Positions 1 through 9,338 of a stretch of DNA of 58,368 bases are shown here, piece by piece. Each line of letters begins with the position of its first letter. The first letter of the stretch is position 1. The stretch lies in assembly GCA_027064165.1 (NCBI GenBank), contig JAMOQE010000021.1:1-58368 (forward strand), read 5' to 3'. The notes below the pieces were generated by a model. The model searched no databases. It worked only from the letters and a program-made list of their open reading frames with translations, and was not told the origin of the DNA. Origin of the DNA: Thermodesulfatator sp. GTDB taxonomy: Bacteria > Desulfobacterota > Thermodesulfobacteria > Thermodesulfobacteriales > Thermodesulfobacteriaceae. Made by a program: the position numbers and the translations under genes.

Positions 1-1
1 T

Positions 2-1984
2 CAGGACCTTGAAAAATTAAGGGGAAAATGGCCTGAAAAAGTTCTTATTATGCAAAAGAACTGGATTGGAAAGAGTGAGGGAGCAGAAGTAAAATTTCAT
101 CTTCCGGAATTTAACGAAGACTTGATAGTTTTTACCACGAGGCCTGATACCCTTTTTGGTGCCACTTTTGTGTGTTTGTCCCCAGAGCATCCAGTAGCAA
201 AAAAAATTGCAGAGAAAAAGGGTCTTACAAAGGAGCTTGAAGCCTTTATTCAGGAAGTAAGAAAAGAAAGAAGGCAGATTGAAGAAGGAGTTGCAGAGAA
301 AAAGGGCCTTTACCTTGAAACCCACGCTATAAATCCCATTAGTGGAGAGAACATTCCGGTATTTGCAGCAAATTTTGTTCTTATGGAATACGGAACAGGT
401 GCTATTATGTGTGTGCCTGCTCACGATCAGAGAGACTTTGAGTTTGCCAGAAAATATGGCCTTCCAATAAGAGTGGTGATTACTCCTCCCGGAAAGGAGT
501 TAAAGCCTGAGGAGCTTGAAGAAGCTTATGAAAAGCCAGGTATCATGATAAACTCTGGAGAATTTTCAGGGCTTGAAAGTATTGAAGGTAAAAAAAGAGT
601 TATTGCTTATCTTGAAGAGAAAGGGCTTGGTAAAAGAAAAATTACCTATCGTTTGAGGGACTGGGGAATTTCAAGGCAGAGGTACTGGGGTTGTCCAATT
701 CCTATGATTTATTGCGATAAGTGTGGCATTGTTCCAGAAAAGCTGGAAAATCTTCCTGTTAGACTTCCTCTTGATGCAGAGCTTGATGAGGCAGGAAGAA
801 GCCCTCTGCCCAAACTTGAATCCTTTGTAAAGACCACCTGCCCTCGTTGTGGTTCTCCTGCCAGAAGAGAGACAGACACCTTTGACACTTTTATGGAGTC
901 TTCCTGGTACTTTGCAAGGTTTGCCTGTCCCCATCATCCAGAGCCTTTTAATCCGGCGGACATAGAGTACTGGCTTCCTGTAGATCAATACATCGGTGGT
1001 ATAGAGCACGCTATTTTGCACCTTCTCTATGCCAGATTTTTTACCAAGGTGCTGAGGGATCTGGGATATTTTAATTTTGATGAACCCTTTACCCGACTCC
1101 TTACTCAGGGAATGGTGATTAAAGAAACTTATCGGTGCCCCAAGCATGGATGGCTTTATCCTGAGGAGGTTTCTCCAGAAGGAAGGTGCCTCAAGGATGG
1201 CTGTGGAGAAAAGGTAATAATTGGCAAGTTTGAAAAGATGTCCAAGAGTAAGTGCAATGTGGTTGATCCTGATTCCATGATAAAAAAATACGGAGCTGAT
1301 ACGGTGAGGCTTTTTATTGCCTTTGCTGCTCCTCCTGAAAGGGACCTTGAGTGGAGTGATAGGGGAATAGAGGGAGCCTATCGGTTTTTAAAGAGGGTTT
1401 ATAATCTGGTGATAGACCTTGCAGAAAAGGTAAAAGATGTTTCCTATTCAGAGGAAGACTTTAAAGGGCTTTCAGGAGAGCTTCTAAAGCTTCGCAGGAA
1501 ACTTCATGCCACGGTAAAAAAGGTTTCTGGAGACTTTGAGGAGAGAATGCATTTTAACACAGGTATTGCAGCAATAATGGAATTTTTAAATACTTTTCAG
1601 GATGCTTTGAAAAATATTTCTCTGGAAAATGAGGTAGAGAAAAAGCTGGTTAAGGAGTGTCTGGAGAAGCTTCTTCTCATTTTAAGCCCGGTTTGTCCTC
1701 ACATTGCAGAGGAGCTCTGGAGAGAGATTGGTAAGGAAAGTTTTATTTCTCTGGAAGCCTTCCCTGAATGGAACGAAGATGTGCTTAAAGAAGAGAATTT
1801 TGTATTGGTGGTACAGGTAAACGGTAGAGTAAGGGATCAATTTGAGGTACCAGTTGGAATATCTAAGGAAGAAGCTCTTTCTCTGGTAAAAGAGCGTCCC
1901 AGAATTAAAAAATATCTTGAAGGCAAGGAACTTAAAAATGTTATCTTTGTGCCGAATAAACTTATTAATCTTGTTGTTGCTTAG
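2..1984 (+). CDS. leuS: Leucyl-tRNA synthetase, C-terminal part (5' truncated by window)
   Basis: Charges tRNA-Leu with leucine in the cytoplasm. The frame is open from base 2, so the gene starts before the window and about 660 residues are visible. Seen: the CP1 editing domain with [11 protein letters not shown] and the conserved VPAHDQRD stretch, Cys pairs of zinc-ribbon type (CDKCG, CPRCG), the catalytic-site KMSKS loop at 1235-1249, then the helical anticodon-binding domain and a C-terminal domain that ends normally. The HIGH motif lies upstream and cannot be seen. The next gene, lptE, overlaps its 3' end by about 47 bases, and leuS-lptE linkage is also found in Escherichia coli. Identity is certain. 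Confidence 0.97.
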   Translation, partial: QDLEKLRGKWPEKVLIMQKNWIGKSEGAEVKFHLPEFNEDLIVFTTRPDTLFGATFVCLSPEHPVAKKIAEKKGLTKELEAFIQEVRKERRQIEEGVAEKKGLYLETHAINPISGENIPVFAANFVLMEYGTGAIMCVPAHDQRDFEFARKYGLPIRVVITPPGKELKPEELEEAYEKPGIMINSGEFSGLESIEGKKRVIAYLEEKGLGKRKITYRLRDWGISRQRYWGCPIPMIYCDKCGIVPEKLENLPVRLPLDAELDEAGRSPLPKLESFVKTTCPRCGSPARRETDTFDTFMESSWYFARFACPHHPEPFNPADIEYWLPVDQYIGGIEHAILHLLYARFFTKVLRDLGYFNFDEPFTRLLTQGMVIKETYRCPKHGWLYPEEVSPEGRCLKDGCGEKVIIGKFEKMSKSKCNVVDPDSMIKKYGADTVRLFIAFAAPPERDLEWSDRGIEGAYRFLKRVYNLVIDLAEKVKDVSYSEEDFKGLSGELLKLRRKLHATVKKVSGDFEERMHFNTGIAAIMEFLNTFQDALKNISLENEVEKKLVKECLEKLLLILSPVCPHIAEELWREIGKESFISLEAFPEWNEDVLKEENFVLVVQVNGRVRDQFEVPVGISKEEALSLVKERPRIKKYLEGKELKNVIFVPNKLINLVVA

Positions 1985-2483
1985 TTTTATTTTGGGGGGA
2001 TGTAGTGGGTACAGGCTTGTAACTAAGCCTGATTATTTGCAAAATTATTCCACAATTTATATCCCCCCCTGGACTAATTATACCTCTGAACCAAAGCTGG
2101 GAGAACTACTTGCTTATTATCTCAGACTAAAGTTTTCTGAGGGAGGCTTTTTGATCCCGGTTTTTGATAAAAAAAAGGCAGACTTGATTTTAAAAGGAAA
2201 AGTCAGGCAAATTTACTTTGAACCAGTTTCCTATGATACATTTTTAAAAACTAAGGAAAGAAAAATATCTTTCAGAGGAGATTATGAGCTTATAGATAGG
2301 CATACAGGAAAGGTTATTTTCAAAAAAAGCATTTCTCGGTATCAGATTTATAGAGTGTTGGAGGATGTGGGTAAGACACTTGATCCAGGGAGGCAGGAGG
2401 CACTTAGACTTCTTGCCCAGGATGTGTCTGAGTTGATTTTTCAGGCCCTATTTTTAGATGCACCAACTTCTACCAGCCCTTGA
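1938..2483 (+). CDS. lptE: LPS-assembly lipoprotein LptE-like
   Basis: Likely the outer-membrane lipoprotein that plugs and assembles the LptD lipopolysaccharide translocon. The 181-residue product has a hydrophobic signal ending in a lipobox (LGGC) followed by GYRL, typical of the LptE/RlpB family, and a compact alpha/beta body with repeated basic segments. A longer frame opens with TTG at 1917, but ATG 1938 has an AAGGA ribosome site 8 bases upstream and gives a normal signal peptide. The gene overlaps the leuS 3' end, so translation is probably coupled. LptE sequences diverge strongly; the call rests on the lipobox, the GYRL motif and the leuS neighbour. lptA and lptB are found at 28.9-30.1 kb. 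Confidence 0.82.
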   Translation: MLSLCRINLLILLLLSFILGGCSGYRLVTKPDYLQNYSTIYIPPWTNYTSEPKLGELLAYYLRLKFSEGGFLIPVFDKKKADLILKGKVRQIYFEPVSYDTFLKTKERKISFRGDYELIDRHTGKVIFKKSISRYQIYRVLEDVGKTLDPGRQEALRLLAQDVSELIFQALFLDAPTSTSP

Positions 2484-2601
2484 TACTTTTCAAAGCCCTT
2501 TTTTTTATTTCTTGGAGAAACTAGGCTACATTAATAGTCTGGGAAATGTAAAGTGAATTTTGAATTGTGTTAATCTAAAATTATGTTTAAATAAAGAAAT
2601 T

Positions 2602-3789
2602 ATGTTTGCCCTTAATAAGCGTTATTTCTGGATTTCCTTTCTTTACTTTTTTTCAGGACTTCCCTTGGGACTTTTTTATACTTTTTTACCTGTTTATTTC
2701 AGGACAAAAGGCATAGATCTTGTCAAGATAGGACTTCTTTCCTCAGCAGGTATTTTCTGGAGCTTAAAACCCATCTGGGCACCCATCCTTGACAGATATT
2801 TTCAAAAAAAGACCTGGATCGCCATTGCCCTCTGGGGACTTTCTTTTTCTTTACTGGGACTGAAGTTTTCTCCTCTTTCTTCTTCCTCATTTGTAATTTT
2901 TCTTTTTTCTCTGACTTTCTTTTCAGCCCTTCTTGATACAGCCCTTGATGGGTTTACTATTGAATGGACCCCTCCAGAAGAGCTGGGAAGAGTTAATGGG
3001 CTCAGAGTTTCGTTTTACAGGATAGCCCTTATTTTTTCCGGAGGAATCCTTACTGCAGTGAGTCAATATCTAAAATTTTCTTTTATTTTTATTTTTCTTG
3101 CCTGTTTAACTTTTTTAGCTGGCGTTCTGGTTTTCTTTCATAAAGACCTTGAAGTTAACATCAAAAAAGAACCTGTATCCTTTAAAGAACAATATTTACT
3201 TCCACTTAAAGACCTTTTTCAGAGGGCTGATTTTCTTTTGATTTTTTTTATTGCCACCTATAAGGCAGGGGATGCCCTTCTTGGAGGTATGGTTTATCCC
3301 TTCTGGGTGGACAAGGGTTTTTCCCGCGTGGAAATAGGCCTTATTTCAGGTACTCTGGGCAGCATTTTTACCATACTCGGTTCTTTAATAGGTGGTCATT
3401 ATACCAGCAAATGGGGGCTTAAAAAGGCACTTATTGTGCTTGGGCTTTTTCAGGCCTTTTCCAATCTTTTTTATGGCATTGCAGCCCTGCCCTGGGTTTC
3501 CCGCTACTTTGTCTATGTGGCAAGCATCGTGGAGAGTTTTACCGGAGGGCTTGGTACAGCAAGTTTTATAACTTTTCTTACTGCTCTGTGCAAAAAAGAA
3601 TTTTCATCTACTCAGTATGCTATTTTCAGCACTCTTTTTAGTTTTACCATGGTCCTTGCAAGAAGTATAAGCGGAGTAGGGGCAAAATTTCTGGGTTATG
3701 CCACTTTCTTTTTTGTCACATTCTTTGTAGCTCTTCTTCCTATTTTACTTATTCCCCGGGTTTTCAGAAAAATCCGCTTTGAATCTTAG
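2602..3789 (+). CDS. Major facilitator superfamily permease, AmpG-like
   Basis: An inner-membrane transporter of about 395 residues with around 12 hydrophobic segments. The N-terminal pattern (SGLPLG near residue 15, then a segment resembling the AmpG VDLVTIGFLS and KFLWAPLMDR motifs, here IDLVKIGLLS and KPIWAPILDR) resembles AmpG, which imports anhydro-muropeptides. Substrate assignment is inference. The frame is open from TTG 2560, but ATG 2602 starts just before the first membrane segment; neither has a good ribosome site. It converges with the M50 protease gene, and the stop codons overlap by 3 bases. An AmgK/MurU-like pair at 15.3-17.0 kb makes a recycling role plausible. Confidence 0.8.
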   Translation: MFALNKRYFWISFLYFFSGLPLGLFYTFLPVYFRTKGIDLVKIGLLSSAGIFWSLKPIWAPILDRYFQKKTWIAIALWGLSFSLLGLKFSPLSSSSFVIFLFSLTFFSALLDTALDGFTIEWTPPEELGRVNGLRVSFYRIALIFSGGILTAVSQYLKFSFIFIFLACLTFLAGVLVFFHKDLEVNIKKEPVSFKEQYLLPLKDLFQRADFLLIFFIATYKAGDALLGGMVYPFWVDKGFSRVEIGLISGTLGSIFTILGSLIGGHYTSKWGLKKALIVLGLFQAFSNLFYGIAALPWVSRYFVYVASIVESFTGGLGTASFITFLTALCKKEFSSTQYAIFSTLFSFTMVLARSISGVGAKFLGYATFFFVTFFVALLPILLIPRVFRKIRFES

Positions 3790-4415
3790 AAAATAAGTCC
3801 TGTATAATAAAGAACAAAGTTTGAAAATAAGGTGAGAATAGGATAAAGTACTTTTCCCAGGATACCTGTTACAGAAAGAAGAAGTATCACCAGAAAGCCT
3901 ATCATTTCTGATTTTAAATACTGGCTTCTTAGAGACCAGGGCAAAAATTTTGCCAGTATTTTACTGCCATCAAGGGGAGGAATAGGGAGCAGGTTAAAAA
4001 TGGCAAGGCCTATATTAAGTTTCACGCCTAAATAAGACATTTTGGCAAGAGGAAGCGTGAAAGGCCCTGGAGGAAAAAATTTATAAATTATATTAAAAAC
4101 TATTCCAAGGATTATAGCCAGAAGCAAATTGCTCAGAGGTCCTGCCACAGAAACAATAGCCATGTCTCTCCAGGGATTTTTGAAGTAGTTGGGGTTTATG
4201 GGTACGGGCCTTGCCCAGCCAATAGCCTGGGTCATAAAAAGAACCAGAGTGCCAAGAGGGTCAAGGTGTTTTAAAGGATTGAGACTAAGTCTTCCAGCAG
4301 TCTTTGGAGTGGGATCTCCCAGTAAGTAAGCTGCAAATCCATGAGAAAATTCATGCACAGTAAGGGCAAGCAGCAGAGGAGGAGTCAAAAGAAAAAGTAA
4401 CTTAAAATCAAACAT
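3786..4415 (-). CDS. M50-family intramembrane zinc metalloprotease (site-2-protease-like)
   Basis: A 209-residue polytopic membrane protein. The zinc motif HEFSH is at residues 21-25 in the first membrane helix, and the second motif NLLPIPPLDG near residue 145 supplies the third zinc ligand (Asp). GDPTPK and GRLSLNP between them are typical of the short S2P subgroup without a PDZ domain. The protein should cleave substrates inside the membrane. It starts one base after the S41 protease stop, so the two are co-transcribed and probably act together. Substrate unknown; no anti-sigma factor gene is visible next to it. Confidence 0.9.
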   Translation of the reverse strand: MFDFKLLFLLTPPLLLALTVHEFSHGFAAYLLGDPTPKTAGRLSLNPLKHLDPLGTLVLFMTQAIGWARPVPINPNYFKNPWRDMAIVSVAGPLSNLLLAIILGIVFNIIYKFFPPGPFTLPLAKMSYLGVKLNIGLAIFNLLPIPPLDGSKILAKFLPWSLRSQYLKSEMIGFLVILLLSVTGILGKVLYPILTLFSNFVLYYTGLIF

Positions 4416-4416
4416 A

Positions 4417-5664
4417 TTAATACTTTAACTGCGAAATTGTTTTAATTTCTTTAAGTATTGAAATGGCAATCTTTACCTGAATATCTTTTTCTGGAGAAAT
4501 AGAAAACATGCTTTTAAACTCGTTTTTCTTTTTTCCCTTGGATTCTGCAAGTTTAACATCGGGAATTACAATGTCAGGTTTTATCCCTATTTTGTCTATA
4601 CAAACACCATCGGGGGTGTAATAATAAGCAGTAGTGAGTTTAACAGCGTATCCATCTTCAAGAGGTATTACTGTCTGTACTCTACCTTTACCAAAGCTTT
4701 TTTTCCCGAGCACAATAGCCCTGTGATTATCTTTTAAAGCACCAGTAACAATCTCTGAAGCAGAAGCACTACCATGATTTATTAAAACAGCAATGGGATA
4801 GTGGTGTTCTCTACCTTTTGGATTTGGCCTAGCGGTAAAAACAATTTTTTTCTTATCGTTTTTTCCTTTAATGGAGACAATTACTCCCTTGTTGAGAAAT
4901 TCGTCTGCCACTTTTATTGCTGAAGAAAGCAATCCACCTGGATTGTTTCTGAGATCAATCACAAGGCCTTTAAGGGTTCCATTCCCTTCCAGTTTTTTTA
5001 AGGCTTTTTTAAGCTCTTCTGGAGTTTTTTGCTGGAAACTGGTAATTCTTATATAGCCATATCCAGGCTCTATAATCCTGGCCTTTACACTCTTTATAGG
5101 TATTACATCTCTTGTAATGGTTACATTGATTATGTCTCTGTCATTTCTCAAAATGGTAATATTTACTTTGGTGCCTTTTGGCCCTCTTAATAGCTTAACT
5201 GCCTCAAAAAGACTCATTCCCTTGGTGGATTTTCCATTTATTTTTATTATTTTATCTCCAGGCTTAAGTCCCGCCTTCCATGCAGGTGTATCCTCAATAG
5301 GAGCAACCACTGTAAGAATTCCATCTTTTATCGTAATTTCAATTCCTATTCCTGTAAAAGAGCCTTTTGTTTCTATCTGCAGTTCTTTATATTCATCAGG
5401 TTTCAAAAGAGTGGAATAAGGATCAAGAGTCTGTAACATTCCCTGAATGGCACCATAGATTAAATCTTTTGCCTTTACATCTTCCACATATTCTGTTTCA
5501 ATAAGCCTGAGTATTTGAGAAAACAACTTTAAATATTTATAAATTTCATCCTGAGAATTTTGAGGAGCTGTAGCCGTTTTGGAAAAACCAGACGCCGGGA
5601 TGGTGGTTAAAAAAAGCCATGCCAAGAAAATACTAATCCATTTTAAAAAGTTAAGTCTTTTCAT
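4417..5664 (-). CDS. ctpA: Carboxyl-terminal processing peptidase, S41 family, with PDZ domain
   Basis: A 415-residue exported serine protease. It has an N-terminal signal or anchor segment (residues about 8-27), a PDZ domain around residues 95-180 (GIGIEITIKDG, GDKIIKINGK) and the S41 catalytic region, with nucleophile Ser in GSASASEIV near residue 298 and general-base Lys in SFGKGRVQT about 25 residues later. Members trim the C termini of periplasmic proteins. A good ribosome site (AGGAGAG) precedes ATG at 5664. It sits directly upstream of the M50 protease, a combination comparable to CtpB with SpoIVFB in Bacillus, where the S41 enzyme triggers intramembrane cleavage; that parallel is inference. 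Confidence 0.93.
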   Translation of the reverse strand: MKRLNFLKWISIFLAWLFLTTIPASGFSKTATAPQNSQDEIYKYLKLFSQILRLIETEYVEDVKAKDLIYGAIQGMLQTLDPYSTLLKPDEYKELQIETKGSFTGIGIEITIKDGILTVVAPIEDTPAWKAGLKPGDKIIKINGKSTKGMSLFEAVKLLRGPKGTKVNITILRNDRDIINVTITRDVIPIKSVKARIIEPGYGYIRITSFQQKTPEELKKALKKLEGNGTLKGLVIDLRNNPGGLLSSAIKVADEFLNKGVIVSIKGKNDKKKIVFTARPNPKGREHHYPIAVLINHGSASASEIVTGALKDNHRAIVLGKKSFGKGRVQTVIPLEDGYAVKLTTAYYYTPDGVCIDKIGIKPDIVIPDVKLAESKGKKKNEFKSMFSISPEKDIQVKIAISILKEIKTISQLKY

Positions 5665-5713
5665 AACCTCTCTCCTTTTTAAGGACTTGATGGAATAAAA
5701 TTAAACACCGGAA

Positions 5714-5741
5714 TTGCATTTTTTCAAGCTGATATTAAAAT
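5714..5741 (+). promoter_or_regulatory. Possible sigma-70-type promoter for the lipoprotein-pcm genes
   Basis: TTGCAT (5714-5719) and TAAAAT (5736-5741) are separated by 16 bases and lie about 40 bases before the TTG start at 5782. The -35 box is poor; the -10 box matches 5 of 6. It lies in the divergent gap with the S41 protease gene. Confidence 0.35.
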
Positions 5742-5781
5742 TGGAAGGGCTATTTCTAAAATTTTAGAGAGAGGTGTTTTT

Positions 5782-6123
5782 TTGGGTAAAAAGGCTTTGA
5801 TTTTATTATTTTTAACAAGTTTTTTATTAATCTCCTGTGCTCCCAAACCGGGTCCTAATCTTGCCTCCAAAGCCTCTTTTATACACCCGGGAGTAACCAC
5901 TAAAGAGGAGGTTTTGAGGTTTCTTGGTCGGCCTGTGCAGGTGTTTGTTTATCCTGATAAAAAAGAAGAATGGTACTACTATTATAGAATAAGGAATACC
6001 TGGGCCAAAATTCCAGTAATAAAAAAAATAAAAGGAAAGGATTATACCCAGGTATTGAAAATTGTTATAAAAGACGACAAAGTAGTGGATGTAAAGTATT
6101 ATACTGTAGGGCCTGGAAGCTAA
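5782..6123 (+). CDS. Small lipoprotein, BamE/SmpA-like fold suggested
   Basis: A 113-residue exported lipoprotein with a signal peptide ending in LISC (lipobox, Cys about residue 19). The body contains PGVTTKEEVLRFLGRP, which resembles the 'G-x-T-xx-E-V-xx-x-L-G-x-P' helix of SmpA/OmlA (BamE) domains, then a Trp/Tyr-rich beta segment (EEWYYYYR). The TTG start at 5782 is supported by GAGGTG a few bases upstream. It is followed one base later by pcm, so the two are probably co-transcribed. A role in outer-membrane protein assembly is possible but not shown; many small lipoproteins share this fold. Confidence 0.7.
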   Translation: MGKKALILLFLTSFLLISCAPKPGPNLASKASFIHPGVTTKEEVLRFLGRPVQVFVYPDKKEEWYYYYRIRNTWAKIPVIKKIKGKDYTQVLKIVIKDDKVVDVKYYTVGPGS

Positions 6124-6124
6124 T

Positions 6125-6781
6125 ATGCTTGAGAAGGATCTTTATCGTATAGCACGGGAAAAGATGGTGGAAAAGCAAATAAAGGCTCGTGGTATAAAGG
6201 ATGAGCGGGTACTTAAGGCCATGCTCAAAGTGCCCCGGCACCTTTTTGTAGATCCTTCCCTTATTGATCAGGCTTACGCGGATCATCCTCTTCCTATCGG
6301 TAGTGGTCAGACCATTTCTCAGCCTTACATTGTTGCTTTGATGACAGAGGCTCTTGAACTTAGAGGAAATGAAAGGGTCCTTGAGGTAGGGACAGGATCT
6401 GGATACCAGACGGCTATTCTGGCTGAACTTGCTCTCTGGGTTTACACCATAGAAAAATATCACCAGCTCCTTGAAAGGGCAAAAAAAATTTTAATTGAAA
6501 AGCTTGGTTATAAAAATATAAGTTTTAAATTGGGTGATGGAACTCTTGGATGGAAGGAAGCAGCTCCCTTTGATGCCATTATTGTTACTGCTGGGGGGCC
6601 TAAAGTTCCTCAGCCACTTGTTGATCAGTTAAAAGAAGGTGGCAGAATAGTTATTCCTGTAGGAAATGAAGATATTCAGGTGCTTATAAAAGGGATTAAA
6701 AAAGGGGGAAGGCTTGAGACAACCCCTCTTGACGGTGTAAAATTTGTAAAATTGGTGGGAGCTTATGGTTTTAAAGAATAG
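6125..6781 (+). CDS. pcm: Protein-L-isoaspartate O-methyltransferase
   Basis: Repairs damaged L-isoaspartyl residues in proteins using S-adenosylmethionine; useful in a thermophile, where such damage is fast. The 218-residue length is standard. Visible family signatures: VPRHLFVDP near residue 38, GSGQTISQPYIVALM near residue 60, SAM-binding motif I EVGTGSGYQTAIL near residue 85, and DAIIVTAGGPKVPQPLVDQLKEGG. It begins one base after the lipoprotein stop, and its last 17 bases overlap the next gene, indicating an operon. Confidence 0.97.
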   Translation: MLEKDLYRIAREKMVEKQIKARGIKDERVLKAMLKVPRHLFVDPSLIDQAYADHPLPIGSGQTISQPYIVALMTEALELRGNERVLEVGTGSGYQTAILAELALWVYTIEKYHQLLERAKKILIEKLGYKNISFKLGDGTLGWKEAAPFDAIIVTAGGPKVPQPLVDQLKEGGRIVIPVGNEDIQVLIKGIKKGGRLETTPLDGVKFVKLVGAYGFKE

Positions 6782-7226
6782 AAAAATTGCCGTAATTGGT
6801 GCAGGTATTGCAGATTCAAAAATTTATCAACTTGCTTATGAAGTGGGAAAATTGCTTGGAGAAAGAGGGGTTATTCTTTATACAGGTGGTCTTGGTGGAG
6901 TTATGGAGGCTGCAAGTAAAGGGGCTTTTGAAGCAGGAGCAATTACTGTAGGCATACTTCCCAGTACCAAGGCTCACGATGCCAATCCCTATGTAAAAAT
7001 TCCTGTAGCTACGGGCATGGGGCAGGCAAGAAATGTGATACTTGTTACTTCGGTTGAGGCAGTGGTTTCTATTGCAGGTGGTTTTGGCACCCTTTCTGAA
7101 ATAGCCCTTGCTCTGAAACTTTGGAAGCCTGTAATCGGGTTAAACACATGGGAAAATATTCCAGATGTTCAGTATGTAAATACTCCTCAGGAAGTAATTG
7201 AGCGATTGGAAGAACTCTTTTCCTGA
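6765..7226 (+). CDS. TIGR00725-type SLOG/LOG-like nucleotide-binding protein
   Basis: A 153-residue Rossmann-like protein of the DprA/LOG (SLOG) superfamily. It has IAVIGAG at the N terminus, YTGGLGGVMEAASKGA, and the hallmark GGFGTLSEIALAL near residue 105. Relatives named LOG release free cytokinin bases from nucleotides, but the TIGR00725 subgroup has no firmly assigned reaction. ATG 6765 lies inside the end of pcm (17-base overlap). Its last 40 bases overlap the end of the pseudouridine synthase gene on the opposite strand. Confidence 0.85.
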   Translation: MVLKNRKIAVIGAGIADSKIYQLAYEVGKLLGERGVILYTGGLGGVMEAASKGAFEAGAITVGILPSTKAHDANPYVKIPVATGMGQARNVILVTSVEAVVSIAGGFGTLSEIALALKLWKPVIGLNTWENIPDVQYVNTPQEVIERLEELFS

Positions 7227-7945
7227 AGCGCTTCTATAAATTCAAACAGTTTTCTTTTTTCTTCTTCGGTTAATTTTCTAATTTCCCCTGGTTTCAACCC
7301 TTTTAATCTTAATGGACCAAAACCAATGCGAAGCAGTTTTATAACCTCTCCACCCAAAAAAGCCACCATTTTTCTTACTTCCCTTTTTATCCCTTCTTTT
7401 ACAACCACTTTGTAAATACAGATACCATTTTTTTTGCTTTTTAATTTTTCAAACACAAGGGGTTTTATTTTTTTATCTTCTATAATTACGCCATTTTTTA
7501 ATAGTTCTTCAATGCGAGTTTTATCAAGCTTAGGCTTTACCCAAACTAAATAAGTTCTTTTTACTTCAAATCTGGGATGAAGTAAACTATGAGCAAGATC
7601 TCCATCATTTGTCAGAAGGAGAAGTCCTTCACTTTCTTTGTCAAGCCTTCCTACCGGGAATACTCTATAAGGAAGAGATTTTAAAAATTTAGCAATGGTC
7701 TTTCTTTCATGAGGATCAAATAAGGATGTCATGTATCCTCTTGGTTTGTAAAACAGATAATAGACTTTTGGAGGCGGTATAAGCCTTTTCCCATCTATTT
7801 CCACTACATCTTTTTCTGGATCTACCTGGTAGGAAAGATCACATACTACCTTTCCATTGATTTTAACCTTTCCCTGTAAGATAAGATCTTTTGTCTTCCT
7901 TCTTGAAGCTACTCCACAATAGGCAAGAAATTTTGAAAGGCGCAT
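7187..7945 (-). CDS. RsuA/RluB-family pseudouridine synthase
   Basis: Converts a specific uridine of rRNA to pseudouridine. The 252-residue protein starts with an S4 RNA-binding domain (MRLSKFLAYCGVASRRK, residues 1-60). The catalytic domain carries FPVGRLDKESEGLLLLTNDG, with the nucleophilic Asp in GRLDKES, and VKEGIKREVRKM near the end. Length and motifs fit RluB (23S) at least as well as RsuA (16S), so the target is not fixed. It begins one base after the beta-CASP gene stop, the last gene of the gspE-fdhD-nuclease operon. The 3' end overlaps the convergent TIGR00725 gene by 40 bases. Confidence 0.93.
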   Translation of the reverse strand: MRLSKFLAYCGVASRRKTKDLILQGKVKINGKVVCDLSYQVDPEKDVVEIDGKRLIPPPKVYYLFYKPRGYMTSLFDPHERKTIAKFLKSLPYRVFPVGRLDKESEGLLLLTNDGDLAHSLLHPRFEVKRTYLVWVKPKLDKTRIEELLKNGVIIEDKKIKPLVFEKLKSKKNGICIYKVVVKEGIKREVRKMVAFLGGEVIKLLRIGFGPLRLKGLKPGEIRKLTEEEKRKLFEFIEALQEKSSSNRSITS

Positions 7946-7946
7946 T

Positions 7947-9338
7947 TTAATAAAGCTCTATTTCTTCACTAAAAGAAGGTATATAAACCTTTGATTGTAA
8001 ATCTTCTGGAAGTACACTTTTAAAAATTTGCATTTTGTCTTCTTCTCCGTGAATTAAAAAGAGTTTTTCAGGAGTGCCACAGTAGCTTACCCACTCAAGG
8101 AGTTCTCTTTGATCAGCATGGGAGGAAAAGCCGTTGATAGTATAAACTTTCAATCTTACAGCAACTTCTTCTCCAAAAAGATGAATTTTATCTGCCCCTT
8201 CTACGATTTTTCTTCCGAGAGTACCTCTTGGCTGAAATCCTACAAATACAAGGCTACATTCTTCTCGCCAGATGTTGTTTTTGAGGTGATGAAGAATACG
8301 GCCTCCAGTGAGAGTGCCATTTCCTGCAATAATAATAGCCCCTGAACGAATATTATTTATTGCCTTTGATTCTTCTACATCTTCGGTAAAGTGAAGACCG
8401 GGCAGGTCAAAAGGGTCCTTTCTCTGAAAAATTTGATATGCGTTTTCGTCAAAAAATTCCGGATTGGCTTCAAAAATGCGAGTGGCTTTTATGGCAAGCG
8501 GGCTATCAAGAAAAACCTGACAGGGAGGAAGCTCTCCAGCCTCGTGGAATTCTCTTAAAATAAATAAAATTTCCTGTGCTCTTTCTAAAGCAAATGTAGG
8601 AATGAGCACATTCCCCCCATTTTTAAATGTTTCACAAATAGCTTCAAGAAGCTCTTTTTTAGATTCTTCAAAGGGTTTGTGATTCCTATCCCCATAAGTT
8701 GTTTCCATAAATACAAAATCCGCAGCAGAGGGGAGGGTATAATCTCTTACAATGGGCTTCCCTTTATTGCCAAGATCTCCAGAAAAAATAAATTTTTTCC
8801 TGGCTTTTAAGTCTTCAATTTCTACAAAACAGGAGCCAAGGATGTGTCCTGCATCTTTAAAGGTTATTTTTATATCTTCGGAAAGATTAAAAGGCCTTTC
8901 ATAGGGCAGCTGAATTTCAAAAAAAGGAAAACTTTCCACTACATCATATTCATCGTATAAAGGAAGAGGAGGGAGTTCTCTACCCTTCCTTTTGGCTTTT
9001 CTTAGAAGTACTTTATAATGTTCCCTCATTACTTTGGCAGAATCAAGAAGCATTATTCTTGCAATCTGGGCTGTGGGACGGGTGGAGATAATTTTTCCCT
9101 TGAAGCCCTCTCTTACCAGAAGCGGAATTCTTCCACAGTGATCTATATGGGCATGGGTTAAAATAAGATAGTCAATCTTTTTGGGTGAAAAGGGGAATTC
9201 TGAGGGAAGCTCATGGGCCTCTCTCCCCTGAAACATGCCACAATCAATAAGAATTTTTAAGCCTCTTATTTCCAGTAAAAAACAGCTCCCTGTTACTTCC
9301 TTGGTTGCTCCATAAAATCCAATTCTTGCTTCACTCAT
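7947..9338 (-). CDS. Metallo-beta-lactamase/beta-CASP ribonuclease
   Basis: A 463-residue zinc-dependent nuclease of the CPSF73/Ysh1-like class. Seen in order: HAHIDHCG (metal motif HxHxDH, near residue 60), GHILGS, the SGDLG metal-binding Asp, the beta-CASP insertion with TYGDRNH and GGNVLIPTFALERAQE, and the C-terminal GFSSHADQRELL and LIHGE motifs. This group contains RNA endo/exonucleases; the actual substrate here is unknown. A GGAGG ribosome site precedes ATG 9338, and the start overlaps the FdhD-like stop by 8 bases. Confidence 0.92.
   Translation of the reverse strand: MSEARIGFYGATKEVTGSCFLLEIRGLKILIDCGMFQGREAHELPSEFPFSPKKIDYLILTHAHIDHCGRIPLLVREGFKGKIISTRPTAQIARIMLLDSAKVMREHYKVLLRKAKRKGRELPPLPLYDEYDVVESFPFFEIQLPYERPFNLSEDIKITFKDAGHILGSCFVEIEDLKARKKFIFSGDLGNKGKPIVRDYTLPSAADFVFMETTYGDRNHKPFEESKKELLEAICETFKNGGNVLIPTFALERAQEILFILREFHEAGELPPCQVFLDSPLAIKATRIFEANPEFFDENAYQIFQRKDPFDLPGLHFTEDVEESKAINNIRSGAIIIAGNGTLTGGRILHHLKNNIWREECSLVFVGFQPRGTLGRKIVEGADKIHLFGEEVAVRLKVYTINGFSSHADQRELLEWVSYCGTPEKLFLIHGEEDKMQIFKSVLPEDLQSKVYIPSFSEEIELY

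Noticed and set aside
2484-2601. Hairpin between lptE and the permease (AGGCTA...TAGTCT)
   Set aside because: Only five of six pairs and no T-run after it; not better than chance.
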